Source of the DNA: Metabacillus lacus
Lineage (GTDB): Bacteria; Bacillota; Bacilli; Bacillales; Bacillaceae
Direction of reading: 5' to 3'
Assembly (NCBI RefSeq): GCF_009674805.1
Contig: NZ_WKKI01000011.1
Span: 16,944 to 80,943 of the forward strand
Length of the DNA stretch: 64,000 nt
Positions 8,886 through 16,810 of this stretch are shown here, one piece after another. The notes beneath the pieces were generated by a model, which was not told the DNA's origin, did no database searches, and was given only the letters and a program-made list of their open reading frames with translations. A program made the position numbers and the translations under genes. Numbering within the stretch: position 1 is the stretch's first letter; every line of letters starts with the position of its first letter.

Positions 8886-9941
8886 ATGAAATACGGATTT
8901 TGGCTCCCTATCTTCGGAGGCTGGCTTCGGAATGTTGAAGATGAAAACATGCCTGCTACGTATGAATACGCAAAAAAGGTGATTCAATCAGGGGAAAAGT
9001 GGGGCTTTCATACAACGCTGATTGCCGAGCTCTATTTGAATGATATCAAGGGACCCAAGCGAGATTCCCTGGAAGCATGGACAACTGCCGCTGCACTTGC
9101 GGCCGTAACGGAAAAAATTGAAATTATGACAGCTATTCGTCCCGGATACCATAATCCTGCGATTGCTGCAAAAATGACGGCCAATATTGATCAGATCAGC
9201 CAAGGGCGGTTTACGTTAAATGTTGTGTCGGCATGGTGGGAGGAAGAAGCCAGGCAGTATGGCGGCATCTTTACAGAGCACGATGAGCGGTATGATAGAA
9301 CGGAAGAATTTCTCGAAGTGCTGAAAGGACTATGGTCTGCGCAAAATCCCTTTGACCATGAAGGAAAGTTTTATCAGCTTGAAAATACAAATCTGTATCC
9401 AAAGCCCGTTCAATCTCCTAACCCGGTTATCTATGCCGGCGGAGAAAGTCCGCGCGGAAAAGAAGCAATCGCCAAGCATGGAGATGCCTATGTGATGCAT
9501 GGCGGAACAGTGGAAGAAATTCAAAAAAAAATAGCAGGCATGAAAGAGCTGCGAAAACAGTTCAGCACAAAACCTTTTCAATCTTTCGGAATGGCTGGCT
9601 ACGTGATTTGCCGGGATACTGAAGAAGAGGCTCAGGAAGAGCTGAAGAGAATTACCACGCTGAAAGAATCCTCTGCCTATGCAGGCTTTAAAGATTTTAC
9701 AACGAAATCACAGCTTGAACAGCGCATTCAGCTTTATGATTATTCCGTTTCAAACCGTGGCCTTCGTCCGAACTTAATCGGGACTCCTGAAGTAATTGCA
9801 GAGCGGATTCTGCAGTATGAACATGCAGGACTGGATTTACTGCTTCTTCAATTTTCACCTCAATTAGAAGAGATGGAGAATTTCTCTCAAAAAGTGATGC
9901 CGCTGGTAGAAGAGAAGCGCCAGTCGATGGCTGCACAATAA
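8886..9941 (+). CDS. LLM-class FMN-dependent monooxygenase (sulfonate/sulfone monooxygenase-like)
   Basis: A 351-residue luciferase-like TIM-barrel flavoenzyme. Seen: KYGFWLPIFGGWLRN at the start, IEIMTAIRPGYHNPAIAAKM, QGRFTLNVVSAWW, HDERYDRTEEFLEVLKGLW and PVIYAGGESPRGKE, the pattern of the alkanesulfonate SsuD/dimethylsulfone SfnG group, which uses FMNH2 and O2 to release sulfur from organosulfur compounds. Ribosome site AAAGGAG. It forms a two-gene operon with the ATP-grasp gene behind a SAM riboswitch, which fits sulfur scavenging. The FMN reductase it would need is not adjacent; the flavin reductase near 23.5 kb is one candidate. Confidence 0.85.
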   Translation: MKYGFWLPIFGGWLRNVEDENMPATYEYAKKVIQSGEKWGFHTTLIAELYLNDIKGPKRDSLEAWTTAAALAAVTEKIEIMTAIRPGYHNPAIAAKMTANIDQISQGRFTLNVVSAWWEEEARQYGGIFTEHDERYDRTEEFLEVLKGLWSAQNPFDHEGKFYQLENTNLYPKPVQSPNPVIYAGGESPRGKEAIAKHGDAYVMHGGTVEEIQKKIAGMKELRKQFSTKPFQSFGMAGYVICRDTEEEAQEELKRITTLKESSAYAGFKDFTTKSQLEQRIQLYDYSVSNRGLRPNLIGTPEVIAERILQYEHAGLDLLLLQFSPQLEEMENFSQKVMPLVEEKRQSMAAQ

Positions 9942-9946
9942 AAAGA

Positions 9947-9989
9947 AAAAGAGGTTTGCCGACATCCTTCATTCGGCAAACCTCTTTTT
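9947..9989. terminator. Bidirectional terminator
   Basis: AAAGAGGTTTGCCG and CGGCAAACCTCTTT form a stem of about 14 bp with A and T runs on the outside, serving the monooxygenase operon (plus) and the convergent catalase gene (minus). Confidence 0.9.
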
Positions 9990-9992
9990 CCA

Positions 9993-10838
9993 TTATTCAT
10001 TGAAAGGCATTTTTTTCATATCATCAGGCAATGTACTGTGCATATATAAAGGTGCAGGCTCCAAGATTGGTGCTTCTGCATGTGGTTCTGGATTTTCTAC
10101 GTACTCAAATGTACCTTTTCCATCGATGCTCGGTCCGCTTGCCCAGCTGCCGGCTTTGCTTTCTGTTCCTTGGGAACAGTTCATAAACGAGTAGGAGAAC
10201 TCCTTCGCTTCTCTGTCGCTGCCAAATGTGCCTGGCACGACAATTCCTTCTTTTTCTTCCAGTTCTTTCAGGGCAGCAATCCACTGGTTTTGGTGCATTG
10301 TGTCTCTTGCAGCCAGGAATGACAGCATCTCTCTGACGCCAGGGTCATCTGTCATTTCATACAGCCTAGCTACCTGCAGCCTTCCTTGTGATTCTGCATT
10401 CAGGTTTGCCCTGAAGTCAGCAATCAAATTGCCGCTCGCCACGATATAGCCTGCATTCCATGGCACCCCCGTACTATTAACAGGCATTGCTCCCAGCCCT
10501 GATACAATCGCATGCTGCGGATTCATCCCGCCTAGTGCCGCTGCAATGATCGGGTTTTGCGCTGCTTCTTCCTGATCCTTTACAGGAGCCTTGTCCAAAA
10601 GCCTTGCAATCATTGTTGTAATCATTTCGATATGTGCGAGCTCTTCTGTCCCTATGTCCATGAGCATATCCTTGTACTTTTCATTGCCGCGTGTGTTCCA
10701 GCCTTGAAATAAGTATTGCATGGCAACGGAAATTTCACCAAATTGCCCGCCTAGGATTTCCTGCAATTTTTTTGCGTACACTGGATCTGGACTTTGTGGA
10801 CTAGCATGGTATTGCAGTTCTTTGCGATGGAAAAACAT
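9993..10838 (-). CDS. ydbD: Manganese catalase (YdbD-like)
   Basis: A dimanganese catalase that splits hydrogen peroxide. Seen: a four-helix ferritin-like fold with metal-ligand segments GGQFGEISVAMQYL, GTEELAHIEM (Glu and His), NAESQGRLQVARLYEM and RDTMHQNQW, plus the conserved GMNPQHAIVSGLGAMP loop. 281 aa fits the Bacillus YdbD/YjqC group. The C-terminal 40 residues are Pro- and Glu-rich. A sigma-B-like promoter lies about 60-80 bp upstream, agreeing with sigma-B control of B. subtilis ydbD (general knowledge). Confidence 0.93.
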   Translation of the reverse strand: MFFHRKELQYHASPQSPDPVYAKKLQEILGGQFGEISVAMQYLFQGWNTRGNEKYKDMLMDIGTEELAHIEMITTMIARLLDKAPVKDQEEAAQNPIIAAALGGMNPQHAIVSGLGAMPVNSTGVPWNAGYIVASGNLIADFRANLNAESQGRLQVARLYEMTDDPGVREMLSFLAARDTMHQNQWIAALKELEEKEGIVVPGTFGSDREAKEFSYSFMNCSQGTESKAGSWASGPSIDGKGTFEYVENPEPHAEAPILEPAPLYMHSTLPDDMKKMPFNE

Positions 10839-10895
10839 AGATTACTTGCACCTCTCAAAAATGGTAAATTTACTCATCACTGAGCATAGTAGTCA

Positions 10896-10921
10896 CTACC
10901 CGTATAAAAAGCAGGACAAAC
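10896..10921 (-). promoter_or_regulatory. Sigma-B-type promoter of the manganese catalase gene
   Basis: On the minus strand GTTTGT, a 14-bp spacer and GGGTAG match the general-stress consensus GTTTAA-N12-15-GGGTAT. The start codon is about 60 bp downstream. Confidence 0.65.
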
Positions 10922-11021
10922 TAATCTTTCTGAAGCATGTTCTTACAAATTCTGCAGTTTTTGCTTCTTCCCTAAGCTTTATCAGTATATTTTCCTCGTT
11001 CCTTTCTCCCCCTGAAACTAC

Positions 11022-11052
11022 GGAAAAAATGCCGCCCTCTTCAGGCGGCACT
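11022..11052 (-). terminator. Terminator of the chemoreceptor gene
   Basis: TGCCGCC and GGGCGGCA arms followed by six T on the minus strand, directly after the stop codon. Confidence 0.88.
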
Positions 11053-11060
11053 TTCAGGAA

Positions 11061-12779
11061 TTATGAAGTTTTAAAATGCGAGATGAATGCATGCAGCTCC
11101 TGAGCCATGCTGCTCAGCGAGACTGCTGAGTTAGAAATGTCTTCACTGGAAGCAAGCTGTTCTTCCGAAGAAGCAGCAATGGTTTGAAAATGCCTGGAGC
11201 TTTCACTGACTGCGCGGAAGATCTGCCCTGCAGATTCTTCCACCTGTTTACTGCCGGCAGATAGCTGTTCCGCTGTTACAGAAATATCTCCTACTTCAGA
11301 CACAACATTTTCAATGGCCGATAATGTTTGCTCAAAAACTTTATATATTCCATCCATTGCCTGAGCACCGGTATTTACCTCTTCTGTTACAGCATTCATT
11401 GACTCTACAGAGGAGTCCGCTTCCTGCTGAATAGCCCTGACCAGCTCTGTTATTTCATTCGCCGAAGCTGCGGACTGCTCTGCAAGCTTGCGGACTTCAT
11501 CAGCAACCACTGCAAAACCCTTTCCATGTTCTCCTGCGCGGGCAGCCTCTATTGCTGCATTTAGTGCGAGCAAATTGGTCTGATCAGAGATATCTGTAAT
11601 TACTTTTACAATTTTGCGGATGTCTCTTGATTTATCTTTCACACTGCTAATTTTTTTTGAAGATTCTATCACAGCTTTTTGTATGCCTGACATCTGCTGC
11701 AGAGATGACTGAACATGTGCCGTCCCTTTGCCTGTTTGATCAGCGGTTTCCTTTGCCAGGCCTGCTGCTCTTCCTGAGTTTTCTGCAATTCTTGAAATAC
11801 CCTTCCCCATTTCCTCTGTGGCATGGAGGGACTCAGAAGCGCTGGCAGCCTGACGATCGGCTCCGTCTGCAATTTCCTGAATGACAGCGGTAACCTGAGT
11901 TGCTGAAGCTCTCCCCTGCTGGCTGCTGGCAGACATCTGCTCAGAGCTTGCAGACAGTGCTTGGACATTTCCCATAACACTTTGGATAATGCGTTCAAAA
12001 CCGGCAAGCATCGAATTAAAAGAACCTGTAATGTTTCCAATCTCATCCCGGCTGACATAGGGGCTGCGGACAGTGAGATCTCCATTTTCCGCTTCCTTTA
12101 TTTTTTCCTGAAGTTCTTTCAGCGGCTTTGTAATCGTTCTGCCGATCAGTAAGCTTACTATGCCAGATGCGATGGCTGAAACTCCAATCACAATCAGCGT
12201 CATGATCAATGCTGACTGCTCGCTTTCGGTATTTTGCAGATTCAATTCTTCAGCAATGTCTGTATTATGAGAGATCAAAAATGAGATGATATTGTCCCCC
12301 CTATCAAACATTTGATCTATTTCATTATTGTAAATATAATATGCTTTGTCCTTGTTCCCTTCTCTTACCTGGCTGATAACCTGATCTCTTTTTTCTCGAT
12401 AATTGCTCAGAAATTCTTCGAATATTTTTAAATTATCTTGCTCAATTTCATCCAGATTGGAAGTTTTGTACTCTTCAATCAGCTTATTATTCTCCTCAAC
12501 ATTCGCTTCAATTTCTTTCACCAGCTGATTATGCCTGGAAATATTATTTGATAGAAGCATTTCATATATATCCACCTTTGTAAGAATCAAATTAGTGCGG
12601 ATTGTATTGAGCGAGTGTATAGGAAGCAGACGGTTTTCGTACATATCCTGCGAATTATCCTGCATCTGCTTTAAATAGTAATAGCCCACTCCCCCAGTAC
12701 CTGCAAGGGAAAACACAGCAAGCACGATAATCAGCAAAATCTTTTGAGATACCTTCAGATGTCTCAACCGCTTCATCAT
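11061..12779 (-). CDS. Methyl-accepting chemotaxis protein
   Basis: A 572-residue transmembrane chemoreceptor. Seen: a basic N terminus, TM1 ([23 protein letters not shown]), an extracellular four-helix-bundle sensor of about 150 residues ([20 protein letters not shown] start), TM2 ([24 protein letters not shown]), a HAMP domain beginning at [12 protein letters not shown], and a long coiled signalling domain with the invariant hairpin tip around [20 protein letters not shown]. It would relay ligand binding to CheA/CheW. The ligand is unknown. Start ATG-ATG at 12779/12776 after GGAAGGAG; an upstream in-frame TTG lies inside the ribosome site. Confidence 0.93.
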   Translation of the reverse strand: MMKRLRHLKVSQKILLIIVLAVFSLAGTGGVGYYYLKQMQDNSQDMYENRLLPIHSLNTIRTNLILTKVDIYEMLLSNNISRHNQLVKEIEANVEENNKLIEEYKTSNLDEIEQDNLKIFEEFLSNYREKRDQVISQVREGNKDKAYYIYNNEIDQMFDRGDNIISFLISHNTDIAEELNLQNTESEQSALIMTLIVIGVSAIASGIVSLLIGRTITKPLKELQEKIKEAENGDLTVRSPYVSRDEIGNITGSFNSMLAGFERIIQSVMGNVQALSASSEQMSASSQQGRASATQVTAVIQEIADGADRQAASASESLHATEEMGKGISRIAENSGRAAGLAKETADQTGKGTAHVQSSLQQMSGIQKAVIESSKKISSVKDKSRDIRKIVKVITDISDQTNLLALNAAIEAARAGEHGKGFAVVADEVRKLAEQSAASANEITELVRAIQQEADSSVESMNAVTEEVNTGAQAMDGIYKVFEQTLSAIENVVSEVGDISVTAEQLSAGSKQVEESAGQIFRAVSESSRHFQTIAASSEEQLASSEDISNSAVSLSSMAQELHAFISHFKTS

Positions 12780-12865
12780 CCATTCTCCTTCCAACCTTTT
12801 TTCCTTTTATATCGGCCTGTTTACATTTATTTTTAGGGCATAAGTCTCAATTTTCCACAAATTGT

Positions 12866-12894
12866 TTGACGATTGCTACAGAGGGTAGTATGAT
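12866..12894 (+). promoter_or_regulatory. Candidate sigma-A promoter for the second S-box unit
   Basis: TTGACG, a 17-bp spacer and TATGAT. It is about 85 bp ahead of the aptamer, so a nearer promoter (TTGACC repeats at about 12940-12960) is possible. Confidence 0.45.
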
Positions 12895-12979
12895 ACATTA
12901 AAACCAACTAAACCGATAAGGATTTAAAGTAAATTGACCCTTTTGACCCTGATATTAATAAAAACTGGATAACTTTTAT

Positions 12980-13078
12980 AAAGAGTGAACGAGAGATCTG
13001 GCTCTGTGACTTCACAGCAACCTGCCTGTTGGGAAAGGTGCTTCAACCAGCAAAGCAGCTGCTTTGGATGATAAAGAC
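12980..13078 (+). ncRNA. SAM riboswitch (S-box), second copy
   Basis: The segment shows GAGAGATCTGGCTCTGTGA, then CACAGCAACCTGCC, GGAAAGGTGCTTCAACCAGCA and TTTGGATGATAAAGA. These match class I SAM aptamer positions in order, including the GCAACC box and the closing GATGATAAGA-type strand. It is more divergent than the copy at 7.4 kb. It controls the esterase gene 100 bp downstream. Confidence 0.8.
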
Positions 13079-13089
13079 ACTTGTCATAT

Positions 13090-13126
13090 AAACTCCTTTG
13101 CGTACCTGCAGGGGAGTTTTTTTATT
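13090..13126 (+). terminator. S-box regulated terminator
   Basis: AACTCC and GGGGAGTT arms followed by seven T, forming the expression platform of the second SAM riboswitch. Confidence 0.8.
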
Positions 13127-13176
13127 TGAGCGGTCAGCGGGAGAAACGAGAATTCACTTAATTGGAGGTAGAAATT

Positions 13177-13932
13177 ATGAAGCGGGAACACTACAATGTC
13201 ATCCAAGGTGCTGATTCTTTTTACTATAGCGGAAATTCCACAGGTGTATTGATTTGCCACGGGTTTAACGGAACACCGCAGAGCGTCGAGGAAATCGGCA
13301 GAAAATATGCAGATCAGGGTTATACTGTTTATGCTCCGCGCTTATGGGGACATGGCACTTCTGAGCATGATATGCAGAATGCCTGCTATCAAGACTGGCT
13401 TCAAAGCCTGTCTGACGGATTTCATTACCTGAAAAGGAGCTGCAGTGACATTTTTTTGGTTGGGCAATCTATGGGAGGCACACTTTGCCTTCATACTGCA
13501 GCGAAGCTGCTTCAGCCAAACGGTCTTGTGCTCATCAATGCAGCGATTAATGATGTAGGATATATGGATATCAAGGAAGCGGCTGAATTTATTGAGGAAG
13601 GCAGTCCTGATATTAAAGCGCCCGGTGTATATGAAATTACGTACCCGAAAGTCCCGTTTACTGCAGTAAATGAGCTTCTTTCACTTATGAAAAAAACTTC
13701 TCGATGTTTAAAAAGCATCCATTGCCCAGTCCTTCTCATCACCTCACGCATTGATCATGTTGTTCCGCCAGCAAACAGCGATTATATATTTAACAGCATT
13801 TCTTCCCCCGTTAAAGAAAGAGTGATTTTGGAAAATTCATATCATGTTGCTTCCATGGACTATGACAAAGAAGAAATTGTACAGCAATCCTGCAATTTCT
13901 TTCGCAGAAATGCAGAATTGCAGCATGTATGA
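13177..13932 (+). CDS. Alpha/beta hydrolase (carboxylesterase-like) under S-box control
   Basis: A 251-residue serine hydrolase. Seen: HGFNGTP at 28-34, GQSMGG with Ser98, Asp193 in SRIDHVVPP and His223 in NSYHVASMDY, a complete triad with the short Est30-type lid. Start ATG follows GGAGGT; the in-frame TTG at 13162 is in the ribosome site itself. It stands alone behind a SAM riboswitch, which is unusual for a carboxylesterase and points to a thioester, homoserine ester or other methionine-cycle substrate (inference). It is not MetX, which is longer with different motifs. Confidence 0.87.
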   Translation: MKREHYNVIQGADSFYYSGNSTGVLICHGFNGTPQSVEEIGRKYADQGYTVYAPRLWGHGTSEHDMQNACYQDWLQSLSDGFHYLKRSCSDIFLVGQSMGGTLCLHTAAKLLQPNGLVLINAAINDVGYMDIKEAAEFIEEGSPDIKAPGVYEITYPKVPFTAVNELLSLMKKTSRCLKSIHCPVLLITSRIDHVVPPANSDYIFNSISSPVKERVILENSYHVASMDYDKEEIVQQSCNFFRRNAELQHV

Positions 13933-14017
13933 CAAAAGGAGAGAGAATTGATCATCTCTCCTCCCTTCCTCTCCATCTCTTGTATTTCCAATTCTTTCAA
14001 GTCTGATATCATCCCGC

Positions 14018-14047
14018 TAGTCAAAATGGATATTTTTCTCTTATAAT
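14018..14047 (+). promoter_or_regulatory. Candidate promoter of the attenuated MFS gene
   Basis: A good TATAAT (14042-14047) with a weak TAGTCA 18 bp upstream. It places the transcript start just before the leader peptide gene. Confidence 0.5.
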
Positions 14048-14077
14048 GAAAACAGAAAATGAACAGGAGTGATAAAG

Positions 14078-14149
14078 ATGCAAAAAACATTCAGTCGATT
14101 TACCCCAGAGAGAGAAAAAATGAACAGCGAGAGGCAGCACGTCCTCTAA
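14078..14149 (+). CDS. 23-aa leader peptide upstream of MFS exporter
   Basis: ATG after CAGGAGTGATAAAG opens a 23-codon frame with product MQKTFSRFTPEREKMNSERQ followed by HVL. It has its own ribosome site, ends 41 bp before the exporter start codon, and its last codons lie inside a hairpin arm. This layout is that of leader peptides controlling inducible antibiotic-resistance genes by ribosome stalling. Function is inferred from layout only. Confidence 0.6.
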   Translation: MQKTFSRFTPEREKMNSERQHVL

Positions 14150-14183
14150 TAGAATAGCAGCGTGCTGCTCTCTACGAGGAGAG
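14129..14183 (+). promoter_or_regulatory. Putative translation attenuator hairpin before MFS gene
   Basis: GGCAGCACG (end of the leader ORF) pairs with CGTGCTGC about 19 bases on, and GTCCTC within the leader end is complementary to the GAGGA of the exporter ribosome site. The two pairings are alternatives, so a stalled ribosome on the leader could free the ribosome site. Confidence 0.6.
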
Positions 14184-14190
14184 AGACTGA

Positions 14191-15462
14191 ATGCGCGCAT
14201 CAACAGTATATATTTGGATGGCTGCCGTCTTAACACTGGCAAATGCCATCATGTTTACCACATATGCAGTTTATTATGTGAATGGGTTGGGGCTGTCCCC
14301 TCTTCAGCTCCTGCTGGTTGGAACAGCTTTGGAGCTTACAATCCTTTTGTTTGAAATACCTACAGGAGTTTTTGCTGATACAAGAGGAAGACGCCTCTCT
14401 GTCATCATTGGCATTGCGATCGTTGGCTCAGCCTTTATTTTAGAAGGTTCTGTTCCGTTGATTTTTGCCTTAACAGGAGGATTGCTGTCTTTATTTGCAG
14501 GAGTTGTCCTGGCGGAAGTATTCAGGGGTATAGGCGAAACATTTATCAGCGGGGCCTCTATTGCCTGGATAACAGATGAAGTCGGTGAAAAGCAGGTAGG
14601 AGACCTGCTTTTGAAATCTAATTCAATCAATATAGGGGCAGGGATTGCCGGTATTTTACTGAGCATGCTTCTATCTTCTCTTTCACTGAACCTGCCTTAT
14701 CTTGTGGGGGGAGTTCTGTACCTGCTTTTGGCGCTGTTTCTCCTCTTTAAGATGAAAGAGTCCCTTACAGTGCATGAAGCTGAAGAATTTTCTTCTCATG
14801 TTTCTCATGCTGCAGCCACCATGAAAAGCGGGCTTGCAATTATTAGAAGAAGTGCGGTTCTGCCGGCACTTATGGTTTCTGTCTTTTTTGCAGGAGCCGG
14901 CCTTGAAGGAATCGACCGGCTATGGGAAGCACATTTGCTTACTTCCTTTCAACTGCCTGAGGTTTTTGGCTTTACTCCATCTGTGTGGATAGGGCTGATT
15001 ACGCTATGTGCATCCCTGCTCACTTTTTTGGCAACTGCTGCAGTGAGAAAGCTCGTCAATACTGAAGAAGCGGGTGCGATTGCTTTCTTTCTATCGATCC
15101 TGACTGTGATTCAGATAGCCTGTACGATTGGCTTTGCAGCAGCCGGGGAATTTTTGTGGGCATTAATTAGCTTTTTGCTGTTAGCCATGGTGAGAAATGT
15201 AAAGAGCCCTCTTTACGATGCCTGGATTATTCAGCACATTCCAAGTGAGTCCCGCTCAACAACACTTTCCATGATCAGCGTATTTGATGCGTTCGGCCAG
15301 ACGGTAGGCGGTCCTGTCGTCGGAGCTGCAGGAACACGGTATACTGTCAGAACATCTTTGTTGCTGTCTGCAGTCTTTCTGTTTCCGGTTCTGCTTGTAT
15401 TTATGAGGGCACGAAAGCTTTACAAAATGAAAAAAGATCAGCAGAACGGAGCACACCTGTGA
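14191..15462 (+). CDS. MFS transporter, probable drug efflux
   Basis: A 423-residue major facilitator with about 12 membrane helices and the loop 2-3 signature PTGVFADTRGRRLSVIIG, typical of DHA-type drug:proton antiporters of the tetracycline/macrolide efflux kind. It carries a charged central loop (KMKESLTVHEAEEF) and a basic tail. Start ATG follows CGAGGAGAG. The short upstream leader peptide with alternating hairpins suggests induction by a ribosome-targeting compound; the substrate itself cannot be read from sequence. Confidence 0.85.
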   Translation: MRASTVYIWMAAVLTLANAIMFTTYAVYYVNGLGLSPLQLLLVGTALELTILLFEIPTGVFADTRGRRLSVIIGIAIVGSAFILEGSVPLIFALTGGLLSLFAGVVLAEVFRGIGETFISGASIAWITDEVGEKQVGDLLLKSNSINIGAGIAGILLSMLLSSLSLNLPYLVGGVLYLLLALFLLFKMKESLTVHEAEEFSSHVSHAAATMKSGLAIIRRSAVLPALMVSVFFAGAGLEGIDRLWEAHLLTSFQLPEVFGFTPSVWIGLITLCASLLTFLATAAVRKLVNTEEAGAIAFFLSILTVIQIACTIGFAAAGEFLWALISFLLLAMVRNVKSPLYDAWIIQHIPSESRSTTLSMISVFDAFGQTVGGPVVGAAGTRYTVRTSLLLSAVFLFPVLLVFMRARKLYKMKKDQQNGAHL

Positions 15463-15520
15463 GGGTGTGCTCTCAGACTGTAGACAAACTCGATGGAACG
15501 AGCTTGTCTACAGTCTTTTT
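15451..15520 (+). terminator. Terminators after the MFS gene
   Basis: A first stem (GCACACC/GGGTGTGC) overlaps the stop codon. A second, longer stem (AGACTGTAGACAA with TTGTCTACAGTCT) ends in six T and is the functional terminator. Confidence 0.8.
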
Positions 15521-15630
15521 TGTTTGCGCGGCGGGTGAGCCTCCTCGCCGCCGCTCTCGTCTCCGGGGTCTCACCTGTCCGTCTATCCCGCAGGAGTCTA
15601 AGCGCCTTCCACTCCAATCAACAGGATTCT
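15520..15630. repeat. Fragment of a GC-rich Bacillaceae intergenic repeat
   Basis: The reverse strand reads GGAGTGGAAGGCGCTTAGAC, then TCCTGCGGGATAGACGG, CAGGTGAGACCCCGGAGACG and CGGCGAGGAGGCTCACCCGC. I recognise this pattern (GGAAGGCG..GACTCCTGCGGGA..GAGGAGGCT) as a dispersed intergenic element of many Bacillaceae genomes. Its GC content stands out from both flanks. Function unknown; the identification is from memory. Confidence 0.6.
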
Positions 15631-15781
15631 TCACTATAACGCTTGAGGTAATAAAGATGTTTTCGAATCTGCAAGCTGGAAGACATTGATATTAACGGAC
15701 ATATCCGCTTTGTGAAAATCCGATGAAATCAAAAAAAGGAATTCGGAATGCTCTCACTCCGAACCTGCCTACAAACTGGGG

Positions 15782-15806
15782 GCACACCTGTGATGGTGTG
15801 CTCTTT
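15782..15806 (+). terminator. Second copy of the MFS 3' hairpin, with T run
   Basis: GCACACCTGTGATGGTGTGCTC followed by five T; 20 of its 22 bases or more match the hairpin at 15451-15472. The 15630-15780 stretch between holds no gene that I can see. Confidence 0.7.
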
Positions 15807-15846
15807 TTAGGTTCCGAATGGAAATTCTAAACTAGGAGCAGACATA

Positions 15847-15880
15847 CAAAAAAGAAGCATACCGGTAAGGCTGCTTCTTT
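15847..15880 (-). terminator. Terminator of the GNAT gene
   Basis: AAAGAAGC and GCTTCTTT arms with T residues after them on the minus strand, immediately after the stop codon at 15881. Confidence 0.75.
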
Positions 15881-16387
15881 CTAATAGTCCTGCCAATGTA
15901 TTTCACCCGACTTCTGCTCATAGTCCACAGAGACATCAAAGTCATGCTTTTCATAAAAATGGACGAGGCGGTCAACATGGTCCCAATCCCGCTTGGCAAT
16001 GTCCCCTGTTATCGCAGACACATTATGCTGTCTGGCTTTTTCCTTTAAATACTTCATGCAGATAGAGCCGTAGCCTTTATTTGCAGGACCCTTGATGTCC
16101 CCAATGTGAATAGTATGATTATCAAAGTATGTTGCTTGCAGGGAGAAGTCCCATGTTCCGTCATAAGCAGCATCACACTCACTGATCATAATTTTGCATG
16201 AATGGGAATCTTCATGTGAGTACACAATCACCCACTTATCCTCTTTCGATTGATCAATTCCAATCACATTGCTGTTTCTGGCTATCTTTTTTAGATTATC
16301 CTGCATCCGGTACAGCTGAAATTCCAAATTTTCATATTCCTGCTGCAGCTCTTCCTCCTGTTCAGTATCTTTTACTGCTGTTTCCAT
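15881..16387 (-). CDS. GNAT-like acetyltransferase with N-terminal coiled coil
   Basis: A 168-residue protein. Residues 5-40 (EQEEELQQEYENLEFQLYRM...) form a Glu/Gln/Leu-rich coiled coil. The C-terminal part has features of the N-acetyltransferase fold: a beta strand with IHIGDIKGP, the acetyl-CoA loop NKGYGSICMKYLKEKA, a strand AITGDI and the final VHFYEKHDFDV. The substrate is unknown. Start ATG at 16387 is set by AAAGGAGG; the upstream TTG lies in that site. It stands alone between two terminators. Confidence 0.72.
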   Translation of the reverse strand: METAVKDTEQEEELQQEYENLEFQLYRMQDNLKKIARNSNVIGIDQSKEDKWVIVYSHEDSHSCKIMISECDAAYDGTWDFSLQATYFDNHTIHIGDIKGPANKGYGSICMKYLKEKARQHNVSAITGDIAKRDWDHVDRLVHFYEKHDFDVSVDYEQKSGEIHWQDY

Positions 16388-16618
16388 ACTCCATCTTCCT
16401 CCTTTCAAAAAATGAAATGAGAGCCTGCTTGCTAACTAACAGCCCAAGAACACACAGTTGTCTAGTCTACTAGAAAGAAGAAGGAAATTCAAATGGAAAG
16501 TTATTGTTTGGCAGGAAGAAACTGAAGAGAATTTGTAATAAATACTGACTTATAAACCAAGACTAATCATTGATACTCACAGAGTATCTGTTTTATATCC
16601 TGCCTGCGAGGTGATTTG

Positions 16619-16771
16619 ATGAGCATACACGATCAGTTAGATCCGCGATCTCAGCTTTTTCACCATAACTGGACGAGGCCCAAAAGGTCAAAATCGCAAG
16701 TGAACGGGCATACGCAAATGTCTCAAAAAACGATTATTTTGAGATCAAATGCCAAAGCCCATCGCTGGTAA
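16619..16771 (+). CDS. Small basic protein, YpzG-like
   Basis: A 50-codon frame with ribosome site GCGAGGTGA. The product is basic and has RPKRSKSQVNGHTQMSQ followed by IILRSNAKAHRW; the order N-W-x-R-P-K-R-S-x-S-Q-x-N-G-x-T-Q resembles the small Bacillus YpzG family as I remember it. A clean terminator follows 12 bp after the stop. Function of that family is unknown. Confidence 0.65.
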   Translation: MSIHDQLDPRSQLFHHNWTRPKRSKSQVNGHTQMSQKTIILRSNAKAHRW

Positions 16772-16783
16772 GATATCATACAA

Positions 16784-16810
16784 AGAAGGCCGGATTTCTC
16801 CGGCCTTTTT
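16784..16810. terminator. Bidirectional terminator
   Basis: AAGGCCGGA and TCCGGCCTT arms around TTTC, followed by T on the plus strand and preceded by A residues. It serves the small YpzG-like gene and the convergent HAD gene. Confidence 0.85.

Noticed and set aside
13177..13932. Homoserine O-acetyltransferase MetX behind the S-box
   Set aside because: The protein is about 250 aa with Est30-type motifs; MetX is longer and has a different core.
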